Shown in pieces: positions 41,527-52,251 of a stretch of 55,513 nt of DNA. A program made the position numbers and the translations under genes. The notes below the pieces were generated by a model. It made no database searches and was not told where the DNA came from. It worked only from the letters and a program-made list of their open reading frames with translations. This DNA is from Nocardioides phosphati (lineage in GTDB: Bacteria > Actinomycetota > Actinomycetes > Propionibacteriales > Nocardioidaceae): the NCBI RefSeq assembly GCF_014646375.1, contig NZ_BMNI01000004.1, positions 266,061 to 321,573 of the forward strand. The letters are read 5' to 3'. Within the stretch, counting starts at the first letter, position 1. Every line of letters starts with the position of its first letter.

Positions 41527-43004
41527 TTCTGCGCTCCTGCCTCGGAGGTCGACACGGTGTGGCCGGTCGCCGGGTTGATCACCGACAGCGCGAGCTGCGG
41601 CACGAAGCCGAGCAGCAGCATCAGCGCGACCAGCGGGGCGATGGCCGCGACCTCGCGGACGCCGACGTCGCGGACCCCCGCGAGCGACTCACGCTCGGGC
41701 CCGGTCACCGCCAGGCGGTAGGCCCGCAGGACGTACGCCGCGGCGAGGACGATGCCCGAGACCGCGATCGTGCCGACCCACCAGTGGTGCCGGAACGCGC
41801 CGAGCATGACCAGGAACTCCGACACGAACGGTGAGAGGCCGGGCAGGCCGAGCGTGCCGAGTCCGCCGAGCAGCAGGAGCGCCGCCAGCACGGGTGCCTT
41901 CTTCGCGACACCGCCCATCCGCGACAGCAGCGGCGTGCCGGTGCGCTTGATCAGGTAGCCGGCGGCGATGAAGAGCACCGCGGTCGCGAGGCCGTGGTTG
42001 AACATGTAGAACGTCGCGCCCGAGACACCCTGGTCGTTGAGGACGAAGACGCCGAGCACGATGAAGCCGAAGTGGCTCAGCGAGGTGAGGCCGGTCAGCA
42101 CCAGCAGGTCGTCCTGGCCGAGCGCCAGCAGTGCGCCGTACACGATGGAGATGAGCGCGAGCGTGACCACGACCGGGGTCGCCCACTCCGAGGCGCCGGG
42201 GAAGAGCTCGAGGCAGAAGCGGAGCATGCCGTAGGTGCCGATCTTGTCGAGCACGCAGATCAGCAGCACGCTCGTGCCCGGTGTGGCGTTGCCGGTCGTG
42301 TCGGGCAGCCAGGTGTGGAACGGGAAGATCGGCGCCTTGATCGCGAACGCGACGAAGAAGCCGACGAAGAGCAGCCGCTCCTCGTTGGTCGACAGCGTCA
42401 GGTGCCCCAGGTCGGAGATGAGGTACGACGCCGCACCCTCGCGTGCCGAGAAGGCGTAGAGCCCGACGACCGCCGCCAGCATCACGAGACCGCCGGCCAG
42501 CATGTAGAGCAGGAACTTCACCGCCGCCGCCGTGCGCGCAGGCCCCTGGCCGAAGCTGCCGATGAGGAAGTACGCCGGGATCAGCGTCGCCTCGAAGACG
42601 AGGTAGAAGAGGAAGACGTCCTGCGCGCAGAAGACCGCGAGCGCGAGCGCCTCGACGACCAGCATCAGCGCGAAGAAGCCGCGGGTGTTGCGGGTGTCGG
42701 CGTCGTGCCAGGAGGCGGCGATCACGACCGGAACGAGGATGACGGTGAGCAGCACCATCGTCACGCCCAGGCCGTCGACCGCGAGCGCCCAGTGGGCCCC
42801 GATCGGCTGGATCCAGGCGTGGTCCTCGGCCCAGGTCTTGCCGGTGTCGGCGTTGGCGATGCCGACGACCGCGCCGACGGCGAGCGTGGCCAGCGAGACC
42901 GCGAGCGCGGCCCACTTGGGCAGCGCGTCACCGGGCCGGCCGGGCAGGAACGCCACGACCAGGGCACCGACGAGCGGGAGGGCGATGAGCAACGAGAGCA
43001 TCAT
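41523..43004 (-). CDS. nuoM: NADH-quinone oxidoreductase subunit M
   Basis: Second antiporter-like pump subunit, 493 aa. Key segments: FYLVFEATLIPAYFLIG (proton-path Glu), AAVKFLLYMLAGGLVML, KAPIFPFHTWLPD, LICVLDKIGTYGMLRF (helix Lys) and SLSHFGFIVLG. The ATGATG at 43004/43001 overlaps the stop of a 19-codon open frame that fills the gap from nuoL. An alternative upstream start (43043, MLAPLRFERGPRQ) is in frame but lacks conservation. Confidence 0.95.
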   Translation of the reverse strand: MMLSLLIALPLVGALVVAFLPGRPGDALPKWAALAVSLATLAVGAVVGIANADTGKTWAEDHAWIQPIGAHWALAVDGLGVTMVLLTVILVPVVIAASWHDADTRNTRGFFALMLVVEALALAVFCAQDVFLFYLVFEATLIPAYFLIGSFGQGPARTAAAVKFLLYMLAGGLVMLAAVVGLYAFSAREGAASYLISDLGHLTLSTNEERLLFVGFFVAFAIKAPIFPFHTWLPDTTGNATPGTSVLLICVLDKIGTYGMLRFCLELFPGASEWATPVVVTLALISIVYGALLALGQDDLLVLTGLTSLSHFGFIVLGVFVLNDQGVSGATFYMFNHGLATAVLFIAAGYLIKRTGTPLLSRMGGVAKKAPVLAALLLLGGLGTLGLPGLSPFVSEFLVMLGAFRHHWWVGTIAVSGIVLAAAYVLRAYRLAVTGPERESLAGVRDVGVREVAAIAPLVALMLLLGFVPQLALSVINPATGHTVSTSEAGAQK

Positions 43005-43060
43005 TTGGCGGGGTCCCCGTTCAAAGCGGAGCGGAGCGAGCATTTGAATGGGGTGGCCAT
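43001..43060 (-). other. Hairpin-containing 19-codon open frame bridging nuoL and nuoM
   Basis: The only sizeable gap in the nuo operon. It encodes [19 protein letters not shown], starting on the nuoL stop (TGATG) and stopping on the nuoM start (ATGA). The DNA is also an imperfect palindrome: CCCC-A-TTCAAA pairs with TTTGAA-C-GGGG around a CTCGCTCCGCTCCGC loop, plus a perfect CGGGGACCCCG. It may serve to pass ribosomes from nuoL to nuoM, or be a small repeat element that happens to be open. Confidence 0.4.
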
Positions 43061-44946
43061 CAGATGTTCACCACCAGGAGCGCGAGGACGACGAGCACGG
43101 CACCGCCGGCGACGGAGAGCGCGTAGGAGCGGACGAAGCCGTTCTGGATCCGGCGCAGCTGGAGCGAGCCGCCGACCGTGGCCGCAGCCTGGCCCATCAC
43201 GACCCCGTCGATGACCGAGCGGTCGAAGACCATCAGCCCGTCGACCAGGCGCATCGTGGGCTGGACGACGAGGCCGTCGTTGATCGCGTCGCCGTAGAGG
43301 TCGGCGCGGGCCGCCCTGACCGGCCAGGCGACGTCCTGCGGCGCGGAGCGCGGCACGAACCGCTCGCCGACGGTGAACCAGGCGGTCGCGACACCGGCCG
43401 CGACGGTCAGGAAGACGATCAGCGTGATCACGAGGGCCGGCATCGGCAGGTGCTCGTGCTCGGCGTGGCCGGTGACCGGCTCGAGCCAGTCGGTGATCCA
43501 GCCACCGGCGAGCATCAGGCCGCCGAGCACGGAGAGCGCGGCGAGCACCATGAGCGGGACGGTCATGACGCGCGGCGACTCGTGCGGGTGCACGCCCGGG
43601 CTCCAGCGCTTGTCGGTGAAGAACGTGAGCAGCATCAGCCGGGTCATGTAGAACGCCGTGATGCCGGCGCCGAGCACGGCCAGCGCGCCGACCAGCGGGT
43701 TGTAGCCGAAGGCGGTCTCGATGATCTTGTCCTTCGACCAGAAGCCGGCGAAGCCCGGGAAGCCGATGATCGCGAGGTAGCCCATGGCGAAGGTCAGGAA
43801 CGTCACCGGCAGCATCTTCTGCAGCGCGCCGTAGTGCCGCATGTCGACGTCGTCGTCCATGGCGTGCATGACCGAGCCGGCGCCGAGGAACATGTTGGCC
43901 TTGAAGAAGCCGTGCGTGAGCAGGTGGAAGATCGCGAACGCCATGCCCGCGGGGCCGAGGCCGGCGCCGAGCATCATGTAGCCGATCTGGCTCATCGTGG
44001 AGCCGGCCAGCGCCTTCTTGATGTCGTCCTTCGCGCAGCCGAGCACGGCACCCCAGAGGAGCGTCACGACGGCCACGACGATCACCGCGGTCTGCGCGAC
44101 CGGCGCCGCCTCGAAGATGGCCCCGCTGCGGACGACGAGGTAGACGCCCGCGGTCACCATCGTCGCGGCGTGGATCAGGGCCGAGACCGGGGTCGGGCCC
44201 TCCATCGCGTCGAGGAGCCAGGCCTGCAGCGGCACCTGCGCGCTCTTGCCGCACGCACCGAGGAGCAGCGCGAGGCCGATCAGCGTCAGCGTCTGCTCCG
44301 ACGGCGGACCCGCGACGTACGACGTGTCGCTGGGCGGGTTGACCCCGAGGGCGACCGCCGAGAACTCCAGCGCACCGAAGTGCACGTACATCAGGAACAT
44401 CGCGAGCAGCAGCCCCATGTCACCGACGCGGTTCATCACGAACGCCTTGCGCGCAGCGAGGGCCGCGGAGTGCTTGTGCTGCCAGAAGCCGATCAGCAGG
44501 TACGACGCCAGGCCGACGCCCTCCCAGCCGACGAAGAGCACCAGGTAGTTGGCGCCCAGCACCAGCAGGAGCATCGCGGCGACGAAGAGGTTGAGGTAGC
44601 CGAAGAAGCGACGCCGGCGGGGGTCGTGCTCCATGTAGCCCACGGAGTACAGGTGGATCAGCGAGCCGACGCCGGTGATCAGCAGGACGAAGAGGATCGA
44701 GAGCCGGTCGGCCAGCAGGTCGAAGCCGACCTTGAGGTCGCCGACGGTGAGGAAGTTCCACAGGTGCTGGGTGAGCGCGCCGTCGTGGTCCGCAGAGGCG
44801 ATCCGGACGAAGGCGACGAGGCCCGTGATGAACGAGCCGGTCACCGTGGCGACGCCGAGCCAGTGGCCCCAGGTGTCGGTGTGGCGGCCCCCGAGGAGCA
44901 GGATCGCGGCGCCGAGGAGTGGCAGGCCGATGATCAGTGCGAGCAC
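43060..44946 (-). CDS. nuoL: NADH-quinone oxidoreductase subunit L
   Basis: Largest pump subunit with the lateral helix. 628 aa. [122 protein letters not shown] and [15 protein letters not shown] are canonical. GTG start, 9 bases after nuoK. The long C-terminal part includes the lateral helix and ends [10 protein letters not shown]. Confidence 0.96.
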   Translation of the reverse strand: MLALIIGLPLLGAAILLLGGRHTDTWGHWLGVATVTGSFITGLVAFVRIASADHDGALTQHLWNFLTVGDLKVGFDLLADRLSILFVLLITGVGSLIHLYSVGYMEHDPRRRRFFGYLNLFVAAMLLLVLGANYLVLFVGWEGVGLASYLLIGFWQHKHSAALAARKAFVMNRVGDMGLLLAMFLMYVHFGALEFSAVALGVNPPSDTSYVAGPPSEQTLTLIGLALLLGACGKSAQVPLQAWLLDAMEGPTPVSALIHAATMVTAGVYLVVRSGAIFEAAPVAQTAVIVVAVVTLLWGAVLGCAKDDIKKALAGSTMSQIGYMMLGAGLGPAGMAFAIFHLLTHGFFKANMFLGAGSVMHAMDDDVDMRHYGALQKMLPVTFLTFAMGYLAIIGFPGFAGFWSKDKIIETAFGYNPLVGALAVLGAGITAFYMTRLMLLTFFTDKRWSPGVHPHESPRVMTVPLMVLAALSVLGGLMLAGGWITDWLEPVTGHAEHEHLPMPALVITLIVFLTVAAGVATAWFTVGERFVPRSAPQDVAWPVRAARADLYGDAINDGLVVQPTMRLVDGLMVFDRSVIDGVVMGQAAATVGGSLQLRRIQNGFVRSYALSVAGGAVLVVLALLVVNI

Positions 44947-44955
44947 GTCAGCACC

Positions 44956-45270
44956 TCACAGCTTCAGCAGGTTGGCGTCGTCGACCGAGGCCGAGCGGCG
45001 GGTGCGGAACAGGGTCATGATGATCGCCAGGCCCACGACGACCTCGGCCGCCGCCACGACCATGACGAAGAACGCCGCGATCTGGCCGGTCAGGTTGCCG
45101 TGGTAGCGGGCGAACGCGACGAGCGCGAGGTTGGCGGCGTTGAGCATCAGCTCGACGCACATGAAGACGACGATCGCGTTGCGGCGTACGAGCACGCCGA
45201 CGCAGCCGATCGTGAAGAGGATCGTCGACAGCACGATGTAGGGGCCGACGTTGAAGTCCGCGGCGTTCAT
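44956..45270 (-). CDS. nuoK: NADH-quinone oxidoreductase subunit K
   Basis: 104-aa three-helix subunit (Nad4L homologue) at the junction of the antiporter chain. Glu residues in helices 2 and 3 needed for proton transfer are present ([20 protein letters not shown] and [15 protein letters not shown]). ATG overlaps nuoJ by 4 nt. Confidence 0.95.
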   Translation of the reverse strand: MNAADFNVGPYIVLSTILFTIGCVGVLVRRNAIVVFMCVELMLNAANLALVAFARYHGNLTGQIAAFFVMVVAAAEVVVGLAIIMTLFRTRRSASVDDANLLKL

Positions 45271-46025
45271 CGGCCGGCCTCCCCGTGCGACTCGACCATC
45301 TTCTCGATCGCCTTCACGTCCTTCGGTGGGGTCTTGTCGTCGTGACGACCGACGAGCGTCCGGTTGAGCGAGAGCTCCGACGGCGAGCCGTCGGGCAGCA
45401 GCGCCGGGGTGTCGACCGCGTTGTGGCGGGCGTAGACACCGGGAGCCGGGAGCGGGCCGAGGTGGCGGCCGGACTCGGCGTACTCCTGGACCCGGCGGGC
45501 GGCGAGCTCGCGCTGGCCGGCCCGGGGCTCGAGGCGCTCGCGGTGGGCGAGCACCATCGCGCCGACGGCCGCGGTGATCAGCAGCGCCGAGGTGGTCTCG
45601 AAGGCGAGCACCCAGTCGGAGAAGAGCAGGTCGGCCAGGGCCGGGACGTTGCCCGCGGCGTTGGCCGTCTCGAGGCCGACCGCCGTGCCGTAGCCGACCT
45701 GGCCGACGGCGAGGCCGACCGTGAGGCCGAAGAGGGCACCGACGACCAGCGCCGCGACGCGGTGGCCCTTGATCGTCTCGGTGAGCGAGTCGGAGGCGTC
45801 GACGCCGACGAGCATCAGCACGAAGAGGAAGAGCATCAGGATCGCGCCGGTGTAGACGATGATCTGCACCGCGAAGAGGAACGGCGCCTCGAGGCTGGCG
45901 TAGAGCACCGCGAGCGAGATCATCACGACCGCGAGCAGGAGCGCGGCGTGCACCGCCTTGCGGACGACGAGGATGCCGAGCGCGGCCACGACCATGATCG
46001 GGGCCAGGCACCAGAAGGCGATCAA
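45267..46025 (-). CDS. nuoJ: NADH-quinone oxidoreductase subunit J
   Basis: Five-helix subunit (Nad6 homologue), 252 aa. Helix 3 region [24 protein letters not shown] carries the pi-bulge type YTGA motif. The C-terminal 90 residues ([45 protein letters not shown]) form the long soluble tail seen in actinobacterial NuoJ. TTG start in a TTGA overlap with nuoI. Confidence 0.94.
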   Translation of the reverse strand: MIAFWCLAPIMVVAALGILVVRKAVHAALLLAVVMISLAVLYASLEAPFLFAVQIIVYTGAILMLFLFVLMLVGVDASDSLTETIKGHRVAALVVGALFGLTVGLAVGQVGYGTAVGLETANAAGNVPALADLLFSDWVLAFETTSALLITAAVGAMVLAHRERLEPRAGQRELAARRVQEYAESGRHLGPLPAPGVYARHNAVDTPALLPDGSPSELSLNRTLVGRHDDKTPPKDVKAIEKMVESHGEAGR

Positions 46026-46597
46026 GACTGGCCCTCCTTGAGCAGGTCCGTCAGCCGCGCCGGCTCCTCGACGAACTCACCGCGGAAGTAGTTCTTCTCG
46101 TCGCCGTAGCGCGGCGCGTGCGGCGGCGCCTCCATGCCGGGCGCGAGCGGCGCGAGCAGGTCGGACTTCTCGTAGATCAGGTCGGCACGGTTGTCGTCGG
46201 CCAGCTCGTACTCGTTGGTCATCGTCAGCGCGCGGGTCGGGCAGGCCTCGATGCAGAGCCCGCACAGGATGCAGCGCAGGTAGTTGATCTGGTAGACCGC
46301 GCCGTAGCGCTCCCCCGGACTGAACCGCTGGCTGTTGCCGTCGGCGTCGAGCTCGTCGGAGTTGTCCGCGCCCTCGACGTAGATCGCGTCGGCCGGGCAG
46401 GCCCAGGCGCAGAGCTCGCAGCCGACGCACTTCTCCAGCCCGTCGGGCCAGCGGTTGAGCTGGTGCCGCCCGTGGAAGCGCGGGGCGGTCTGCGGCTTCT
46501 CGAAGGGGTACTGCTCCGTGACCGGCTTCTTGAACATGGTCCGGAACGTCACGCCGAAGCCGGCGATCGGGTCCCAGAGGGTCTCCTTGGCGCCCAT
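46022..46597 (-). CDS. nuoI: NADH-quinone oxidoreductase subunit I
   Basis: 191-aa ferredoxin-like subunit carrying clusters N6a and N6b. Both [4Fe-4S] motifs are intact: [12 protein letters not shown] and [12 protein letters not shown]. It passes electrons from NuoG to the N2 cluster of NuoB. ATG shares one base with the nuoH stop (TGATG). Confidence 0.97.
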   Translation of the reverse strand: MGAKETLWDPIAGFGVTFRTMFKKPVTEQYPFEKPQTAPRFHGRHQLNRWPDGLEKCVGCELCAWACPADAIYVEGADNSDELDADGNSQRFSPGERYGAVYQINYLRCILCGLCIEACPTRALTMTNEYELADDNRADLIYEKSDLLAPLAPGMEAPPHAPRYGDEKNYFRGEFVEEPARLTDLLKEGQS

Positions 46598-47913
46598 CAG
46601 CGGTCACTCTCCTCGAACACGAGCGGGGCGGCGGCGCCGCGCACGGCACCGCTCTCGGGAAGCTGCGGCACGGGGAAGCCACCGGCGCGCGGCACCTCAC
46701 GGCGTACGCCGGAGCGCTGGTCGGTCGGGCGCTTCTTCTCGCTCGCGGGCCAGAACATCAGCGCGAGGCAGATCACGATGACCACGCCGGCGGCGATCGG
46801 GACGAACGGCCCGCTGAGGTTGTCGAAGCTGCCCTCGTTGCGGGCGACGCGCAGGGTGGCGACGAGCATGATCCACACCAGCGAGATCGGGATCAGCACC
46901 TTCCAGCCGAACGCCATGAACTGGTCGTAGCGCAGGCGGGGCAGGGTGCCGCGGAGCCAGACGAAGAAGAAGATGAAGAGCAGGATCTTGCCGAAGAACC
47001 ACAGCAGCGGCCAGTAGTCCTGGTTGGCGCCGGCCCAGACGTGGGCGATGCCGAACGGCGCGCGCCAGCCGCCCAGGAAGAGCGTCGTCGCGAGCGCAGA
47101 GACCGTCGCCATGTTGATGTACTCAGCGAGGAAGAAGAGCGCGAACTTCAGCGAGGAGTACTCGGTGTGGAAGCCGCCGACGAGCTCGCCCTCGGCCTCC
47201 GGCAGGTCGAACGGCGCGCGGTTGGTCTCACCCACCATGGAGATCACGTAGATGACGAAGCTGGGCAGCAGCACGAAGCCGAACCACACGTGGTCCTGCG
47301 CAGCGACGATCGTGCTCGTCGACATCGAGCCGGCGTAGAGGAAGACGGCCACCAGGCTCAGGCCCATCGCGACCTCGTAGGAGATCATCTGCGCGCTCGA
47401 GCGCAGACCACCGAGCAGGGAGTACGTCGACCCCGATGCCCAGCCGCCGAGCACGATGCCGTAGATGCCGATGCTCGCGATCGCCATCACGAAGAGCACG
47501 GCCATCGGCATGTCGGTGAGCTGCAGCGGCGTGGTGCGGTCGGTGAACGGGAGCCCGACGACGGGCCCGAACGGGATCACCGAGAACGTGATGAACGCCG
47601 GGATCGCCGCGATCACGGGCGCCAGCACGAAGACCACCACGTCGGCGGCCTTCGGGATGATGTCCTCCTTCAGCGCCAGCTTCACGCCGTCGGCGAGCGA
47701 CTGCAGCAGGCCGAAGGGACCGTGGACGTTGGGGCCGATGCGGTGCTGCATACGCGCGACCACGCGGCGTTCGAACCAGATGTTGAAGAGGGTCAGCAGC
47801 ACCAGCACGAGGAAGATCGCCAGCACCTTCGCCAGGATCAGCCACCACGGGTCCTTGCCGAACGCCGAGAGGTCCTCGGGCGCAGCCGCGCTGATCGCCA
47901 GGAGCGAGATCAT
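46597..47913 (-). CDS. nuoH: NADH-quinone oxidoreductase subunit H
   Basis: Quinone-site membrane subunit, 438 aa with eight helices. [33 protein letters not shown], and the quinone-chamber loop [29 protein letters not shown]. The C-terminus has an actinobacterial extension of about 50 residues ([27 protein letters not shown]). Overlaps nuoG by 4 nt. Confidence 0.97.
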   Translation of the reverse strand: MISLLAISAAAPEDLSAFGKDPWWLILAKVLAIFLVLVLLTLFNIWFERRVVARMQHRIGPNVHGPFGLLQSLADGVKLALKEDIIPKAADVVVFVLAPVIAAIPAFITFSVIPFGPVVGLPFTDRTTPLQLTDMPMAVLFVMAIASIGIYGIVLGGWASGSTYSLLGGLRSSAQMISYEVAMGLSLVAVFLYAGSMSTSTIVAAQDHVWFGFVLLPSFVIYVISMVGETNRAPFDLPEAEGELVGGFHTEYSSLKFALFFLAEYINMATVSALATTLFLGGWRAPFGIAHVWAGANQDYWPLLWFFGKILLFIFFFVWLRGTLPRLRYDQFMAFGWKVLIPISLVWIMLVATLRVARNEGSFDNLSGPFVPIAAGVVIVICLALMFWPASEKKRPTDQRSGVRREVPRAGGFPVPQLPESGAVRGAAAPLVFEESDR

Positions 47914-50324
47914 CGCTGGACTCCCTTCACCGAGACGGAGGCACCGGGCCCGGCGAGGGTGGCGAGGACGCCGCCCGGCCAGGCATTGGCGGGCACCCAG
48001 ACGACGCCTTCGGGCAGGTCCGCGACCTCGACCGGCAGCGTCACCTGGCCCCGGTCACCGGTGAGCGTCACCTCGGTGGCGCCGCGGAGCATCTCGTGGG
48101 TCTCGGCGGTGATCCGGGCGACCGCGGGACGCTGCGTCTCGAGGAGGACCGAGCCCTCCTCGACCAGCGAGCCGTGGCCGACGAGCTGCTTCCAGGTCGC
48201 GAGCGCGAGCTTGGTCTTGAGCACCTTGCGCGCGGGAGCCGGCTTCTCGGAGGGAGCCGCCGGGCGCTCACCGTCCCACGGGCCGACCTGCTCCATCTCG
48301 GCGCGGGCCCCGTCGGTGGTCGCGAAGCCCAGCGTCGTGCCCATCTCGTCGGCGATGCCGGCCAGCACCCGCAGGTCGGGCATCGAGCCCGGCACGTCGA
48401 AGATCTTCGCGAAGGTCCGCGGACGGCCCTCCCAGGTCACGAACATGCCGGCCTTCTCCGTCACGGGAGCGACCGGGAGGACGACGTCGGCCAGGCGCGT
48501 CACGCTGGTCTCGGTCAGCTCGAGGCTGACCACGAAGCCGGCCGCGTCGATCGCGGCGAGCGCGTGGGCCGGGTCGGCGAGGTCCTCGGCAGCGACACCG
48601 CCGATGACCAGGCCAGCGAGCTCGCCGGCGGCAGCCGCGGCGAGGATCGCGTCGCCGTCGCGTCCGATGCCTGCGGGCAGGTGCTCGACGCCCCAGGCCG
48701 CACCGAGGTCGATGCGGGCGGTCGGCTCCTCGACGGGGCGGCCGCCGGGCAGCAGGTTGGGCAGGCAGCCGGTCTCGACGGCACCACGGTCACCGGCACG
48801 GCGAGGAACCCAGGCCAGCCGTGCGCCCGTGGTGGCGGCGAGCGCGGTGGCCGCGGAGAGCGCGCCGGGCGACGAGGCGAGGCGCTCGCCGACCAGAAGC
48901 ACGGTGTCGGCGCCGATGCCCTCGAGCATGGCGATCGCCCCGGCCTCTTCGCCGGGCGCGGCCTGGACGAGCTGACCGCCGAGCTTCAGCAGGCCGCGGC
49001 TGGCGAAGGGCGCCACCGCGACGACGCGGAGGCCGTTGGCTCGCACGGCCTTGCGGAGCCGGAGGAAGAGCGTGCCGGCCTCGTCCTCGGGCTCGAGGCC
49101 GAGCAGGACGACGGACGCGGCGCGGTCGAGGTCGGCGTACTGGACGTCGTTGCTGAGCGCGACCGTGGAGGCGAGGAACTGCGCCTCCTCCGCGGAGTGC
49201 GGGCGGGCGCGGAAGTCGATGTCGTTGGTGCCGAGGACGACGCGGGCGAACTTCGAGTACGCGTAGGCGTCCTCGCCGGTCAGCCGCCCACCGGTGAGTA
49301 CGCCGACACCGCCCGCCGCCTTCGCGGCAGCCAGGCCACGCGCGGCGACGGTGAACGCCTCGGGCCACGACGCAGCGCGGAGCTCACCGGTCTCGGCGTC
49401 ACGGACCAGTGGGTGCTGGAGCCGGGCCGCCGGGCGCTGGTAGCGGAAGGCGTAGCGGTCCTTGTCGGAGATCCACTCCTCGTTGACCTCCGGGTCGTTG
49501 CCGGAGAGCCGGCGGACGACCTTGCCCCGGCGGTGGTCGACCCGGATCGCCGCACCGCAGGCGTCGTGCTCGGCGATGCTCGGGCTCGAGACCAGGTCGA
49601 ACGGCCGCGCGCGGAACCGGTAGTCGGCGCTGGTCAGCGCACCGACCGGGCAGATCTGCACGACGTTGCCGGAGAAGTAGGAGTCGAACGGCGCGTCCGT
49701 GGCCGTGCCGATCTGCTGGCGCGCGCCACGCTCGATCAGCGCGATGCCCGGGTCGCCGGGGATCTCGGCGGCGAAGCGGGTGCAGCGCTGGCAGACGATG
49801 CAGCGCTCGCGGTCGAGGAGGATCTGCGGGGAGATCGGGATCGGCTTCTCGAAGGTCCGCTTGACGCCACCCTGCGCGGCAAACCGGGACTCCCCCTGGC
49901 CGGACGACATCGCCTGGTTCTGCAGGGGGCACTCGCCACCCTTGTCGCAGACCGGGCAGTCGAGCGGGTGGTTGATCAGCAGCAGCTCCATCACGCCGCG
50001 CTGCGCCTTCTCGGCGACCGGGTTGGAGACCTGGGTCTCGACGACCATGCCCTCGGCGCAGGTGAGGGTGCAGGAGGCCTGCGGCTTCGGGATCGGGCGG
50101 CCGTTGCCGCCGTCGGGCACCTCGACCAGGCACTGGCGGCAGGCACCGACCGGCGCGAGCAGCGGGTGGTCGCAGAACCGTGGGACCTGCACGCCGACCT
50201 GCTCGGCGGCGCGGATGACGAGCGTGCCCTTCGGCACCGTCACGCTCATGCCGTCGACGGTCAGCGTGACCTTGTCGTCGGCGATGGCCGGCGTGGCGCC
50301 GGGCGTGGTCGCGGGCGTGCTCAT
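47910..50324 (-). CDS. nuoG: NADH-quinone oxidoreductase subunit G
   Basis: 804-aa iron-sulfur subunit. N-terminal [2Fe-2S] cluster N1b: [15 protein letters not shown] plus C of SCTLTC. N5: [15 protein letters not shown]4: CIVCQRC and the later CPVGAL. The place of the optional N7 cluster (about residues 245-290) reads [16 protein letters not shown] ... [10 protein letters not shown] and lacks three or more of the four cysteines. The rest is the molybdopterin-oxidoreductase-like domain without cofactor. ATGA overlap with nuoF. The frame continues upstream into nuoF without similarity. Confidence 0.95.
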   Translation of the reverse strand: MSTPATTPGATPAIADDKVTLTVDGMSVTVPKGTLVIRAAEQVGVQVPRFCDHPLLAPVGACRQCLVEVPDGGNGRPIPKPQASCTLTCAEGMVVETQVSNPVAEKAQRGVMELLLINHPLDCPVCDKGGECPLQNQAMSSGQGESRFAAQGGVKRTFEKPIPISPQILLDRERCIVCQRCTRFAAEIPGDPGIALIERGARQQIGTATDAPFDSYFSGNVVQICPVGALTSADYRFRARPFDLVSSPSIAEHDACGAAIRVDHRRGKVVRRLSGNDPEVNEEWISDKDRYAFRYQRPAARLQHPLVRDAETGELRAASWPEAFTVAARGLAAAKAAGGVGVLTGGRLTGEDAYAYSKFARVVLGTNDIDFRARPHSAEEAQFLASTVALSNDVQYADLDRAASVVLLGLEPEDEAGTLFLRLRKAVRANGLRVVAVAPFASRGLLKLGGQLVQAAPGEEAGAIAMLEGIGADTVLLVGERLASSPGALSAATALAATTGARLAWVPRRAGDRGAVETGCLPNLLPGGRPVEEPTARIDLGAAWGVEHLPAGIGRDGDAILAAAAAGELAGLVIGGVAAEDLADPAHALAAIDAAGFVVSLELTETSVTRLADVVLPVAPVTEKAGMFVTWEGRPRTFAKIFDVPGSMPDLRVLAGIADEMGTTLGFATTDGARAEMEQVGPWDGERPAAPSEKPAPARKVLKTKLALATWKQLVGHGSLVEEGSVLLETQRPAVARITAETHEMLRGATEVTLTGDRGQVTLPVEVADLPEGVVWVPANAWPGGVLATLAGPGASVSVKGVQR

Positions 50325-51634
50325 GCGTGCACCTCCTGGCGCGGGGCCCACGCGGTGGAGGCTGCGGCGTCGAAGGGACAGCCCCCGTGCTCGAGGTGGG
50401 CGAGGTACTCGTCGCGGAAGTGCTGGATCGACGACACCACCGGCGAGGTCGCACCGTCGCCGAGGGCGCAGAAGGAGCGGCCGGCGATGTTCTCGCACTG
50501 GTCGAGGAGCTGGTCGAGGTCGGCGGCGTTGCCCTGGCCGTTCTCCAGCCGGGTCAGCACCTGCACCAGCCACCACGTGCCCTCACGGCACGGGGTGCAC
50601 TTGCCGCACGACTCGTGCTTGTAGAACTCCGACCAGCGCAGCACCGCGCGTACGACGCAGGTGGTCTCGTCGAAGACCTGCAGGGCGCGGGTGCCGAGCA
50701 TCGAGCCGGCGGCGCCGACCGCCTCGTAGTCGAGGGGGACGTCGAGGTGCTGGTCGGTGAGGATCGGGGTGCTCGAGCCGCCGGGGGTCCAGAACTTCAG
50801 CTGGTGCCCGTGGCGCACTCCCCCGGCCAGGTCGAGCAGCTCGCGCAGCGTGATGCCGAGCGGCGCTTCGTACTGGCCCGGGCGGGTCACGTGGCCCGAC
50901 AGCGAGTAGATGACGAAGCCCTTGGACTTCTCGGTGCCGAGGCTGGCGAACCAGTCGGCGCCCTTGCCGATGATCGCCGGCACGGAGGCGATCGACTCGA
51001 CGTTGTTGATGACGGTCGGTCGCGCGTAGAGACCAGCCACGGCCGGGAACGGCGGGCGCAGGCGCGGCTGGCCGCGGCGACCCTCGAGCGAGTCGAGGAG
51101 CGCGGTCTCCTCGCCGCAGATGTAGGCACCGGCACCGGCGTGGACGATGAGGTCCACCCCGGCCGGGCTGTCCGGGCCGAGGTGGCCCGCGGCGTACGCC
51201 TCGGCGACGGCGGCGCGCAGGCGGCGGATCACGTGGAGGACCTCGCCGCGCACGTAGATGAAGGCCTGCTTCGCGCGGATCGCGTAGCTGCTGATGATCA
51301 CGCCCTCCACGAGGGTGTGCGGCGAGGCCATCATCAGCGGGATGTCCTTGCAGGTGCCCGGCTCGGACTCGTCGGCGTTGACCACCAGGTAGCGCGGCGT
51401 CGGGTTGGCCTCGTCGTACGGCGGGAGGAAGCCCCACTTCATGCCGGTCGGGAAGCCGGCGCCACCACGGCCGCGGAGGCCGGAGTCCTTGACCGCGGCG
51501 ACGACCTCGTCGGGGCTCTTCGTCAGCGCCTTGGCGAGCGCCTGGTAGCCACCCTGCCGGGTGTAGGCGTCGAGGGTCCAGCTGCGGTCGGTGCCCCAGT
51601 TGGCCGTCAGGACCGGGGTGATCGGGGAGCTCAC
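50321..51634 (-). CDS. nuoF: NADH-quinone oxidoreductase subunit F
   Basis: NADH- and FMN-binding subunit, 437 aa. FMN/NADH glycine-rich motifs GLRGRGGAGFPTGMKW and HAGAGAYICGEETALLDSLEG. Cluster N3 ligands: ESCGKCTPCREG and the later Cys in GRSFCALGD. It takes the hydride from NADH. GTG start in a GTGA overlap with nuoE. Confidence 0.97.
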   Translation of the reverse strand: MSSPITPVLTANWGTDRSWTLDAYTRQGGYQALAKALTKSPDEVVAAVKDSGLRGRGGAGFPTGMKWGFLPPYDEANPTPRYLVVNADESEPGTCKDIPLMMASPHTLVEGVIISSYAIRAKQAFIYVRGEVLHVIRRLRAAVAEAYAAGHLGPDSPAGVDLIVHAGAGAYICGEETALLDSLEGRRGQPRLRPPFPAVAGLYARPTVINNVESIASVPAIIGKGADWFASLGTEKSKGFVIYSLSGHVTRPGQYEAPLGITLRELLDLAGGVRHGHQLKFWTPGGSSTPILTDQHLDVPLDYEAVGAAGSMLGTRALQVFDETTCVVRAVLRWSEFYKHESCGKCTPCREGTWWLVQVLTRLENGQGNAADLDQLLDQCENIAGRSFCALGDGATSPVVSSIQHFRDEYLAHLEHGGCPFDAAASTAWAPRQEVHA

Positions 51635-52251
51635 TTGCCCTCCAGCGTCTTGAGGCCGGCGAGCGAGGCGTCGCCCGCGGACGGGCCCTCATCGGCGCGG
51701 CCGTCGTCGTAGCCGGCGAGCACGCGCTCGGCCTCGCGCCAGGAGCAGATCTTCGCGCCGCGGGAGGCGGTGACCTCGCGGCCCGCGCGGAGGTCGTCGA
51801 CCAGCTGCTTCGCGGACGCCGGCGTCTGGTTGTCGAAGAACTCCCAGTTGACCATCACGACGGGCGCGTAGTCGCAGGCCGCGTTGCACTCGACGTGCTC
51901 GAGGGTGACCTTGCCGTCGGCGGTCGTCTCGTCGTTGCCGACCTGCAGGTGCTCCTTGAGCTCGGCGAAGATCTGGTCGCCGCCCATGACCGCACAGAGC
52001 GTGTTGGTGCAGACGCCGACGTGGTGCTCGCCGACCGGCTTGCGCTTGTACATCGTGTAGAAGGTCGCGACACCGCTGACCTCGGCCGCCGTCAGCCCGA
52101 GGATCTCGGCGCAGGCGTTGATGCCCTCCGGCGTCACGCGCCCCTCGACCGACTGCACGAGGTGGAGCATCGGCAGCAGGCCCGAGCGCGCCTGCGGGTA
52201 GCGCCCGGCGATCTCCTGCAGCTCGGCGTACGTCGTGGCGTTGATGCTCAC
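51631..52251 (-). CDS. nuoE: NADH-quinone oxidoreductase subunit E
   Basis: 206-aa thioredoxin-like subunit with cluster N1a: CTNTLC and CNAACDYAP supply the four cysteines. [20 protein letters not shown] is typical. The C-terminal 30 residues ([25 protein letters not shown]) are an actinobacterial tail. GTG start overlapping the nuoD stop. Confidence 0.96.
   Translation of the reverse strand: MSINATTYAELQEIAGRYPQARSGLLPMLHLVQSVEGRVTPEGINACAEILGLTAAEVSGVATFYTMYKRKPVGEHHVGVCTNTLCAVMGGDQIFAELKEHLQVGNDETTADGKVTLEHVECNAACDYAPVVMVNWEFFDNQTPASAKQLVDDLRAGREVTASRGAKICSWREAERVLAGYDDGRADEGPSAGDASLAGLKTLEGK

Noticed and set aside
43048..45345. 765-codon plus-strand open frame opposite nuoL
   Set aside because: Asp/Glu/Arg/His-rich translation typical of the strand opposite a high-GC gene; nuoL is certain.
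48096..50624. 842-codon plus-strand open frame opposite nuoG
   Set aside because: Same shadow composition; no domain recognised.
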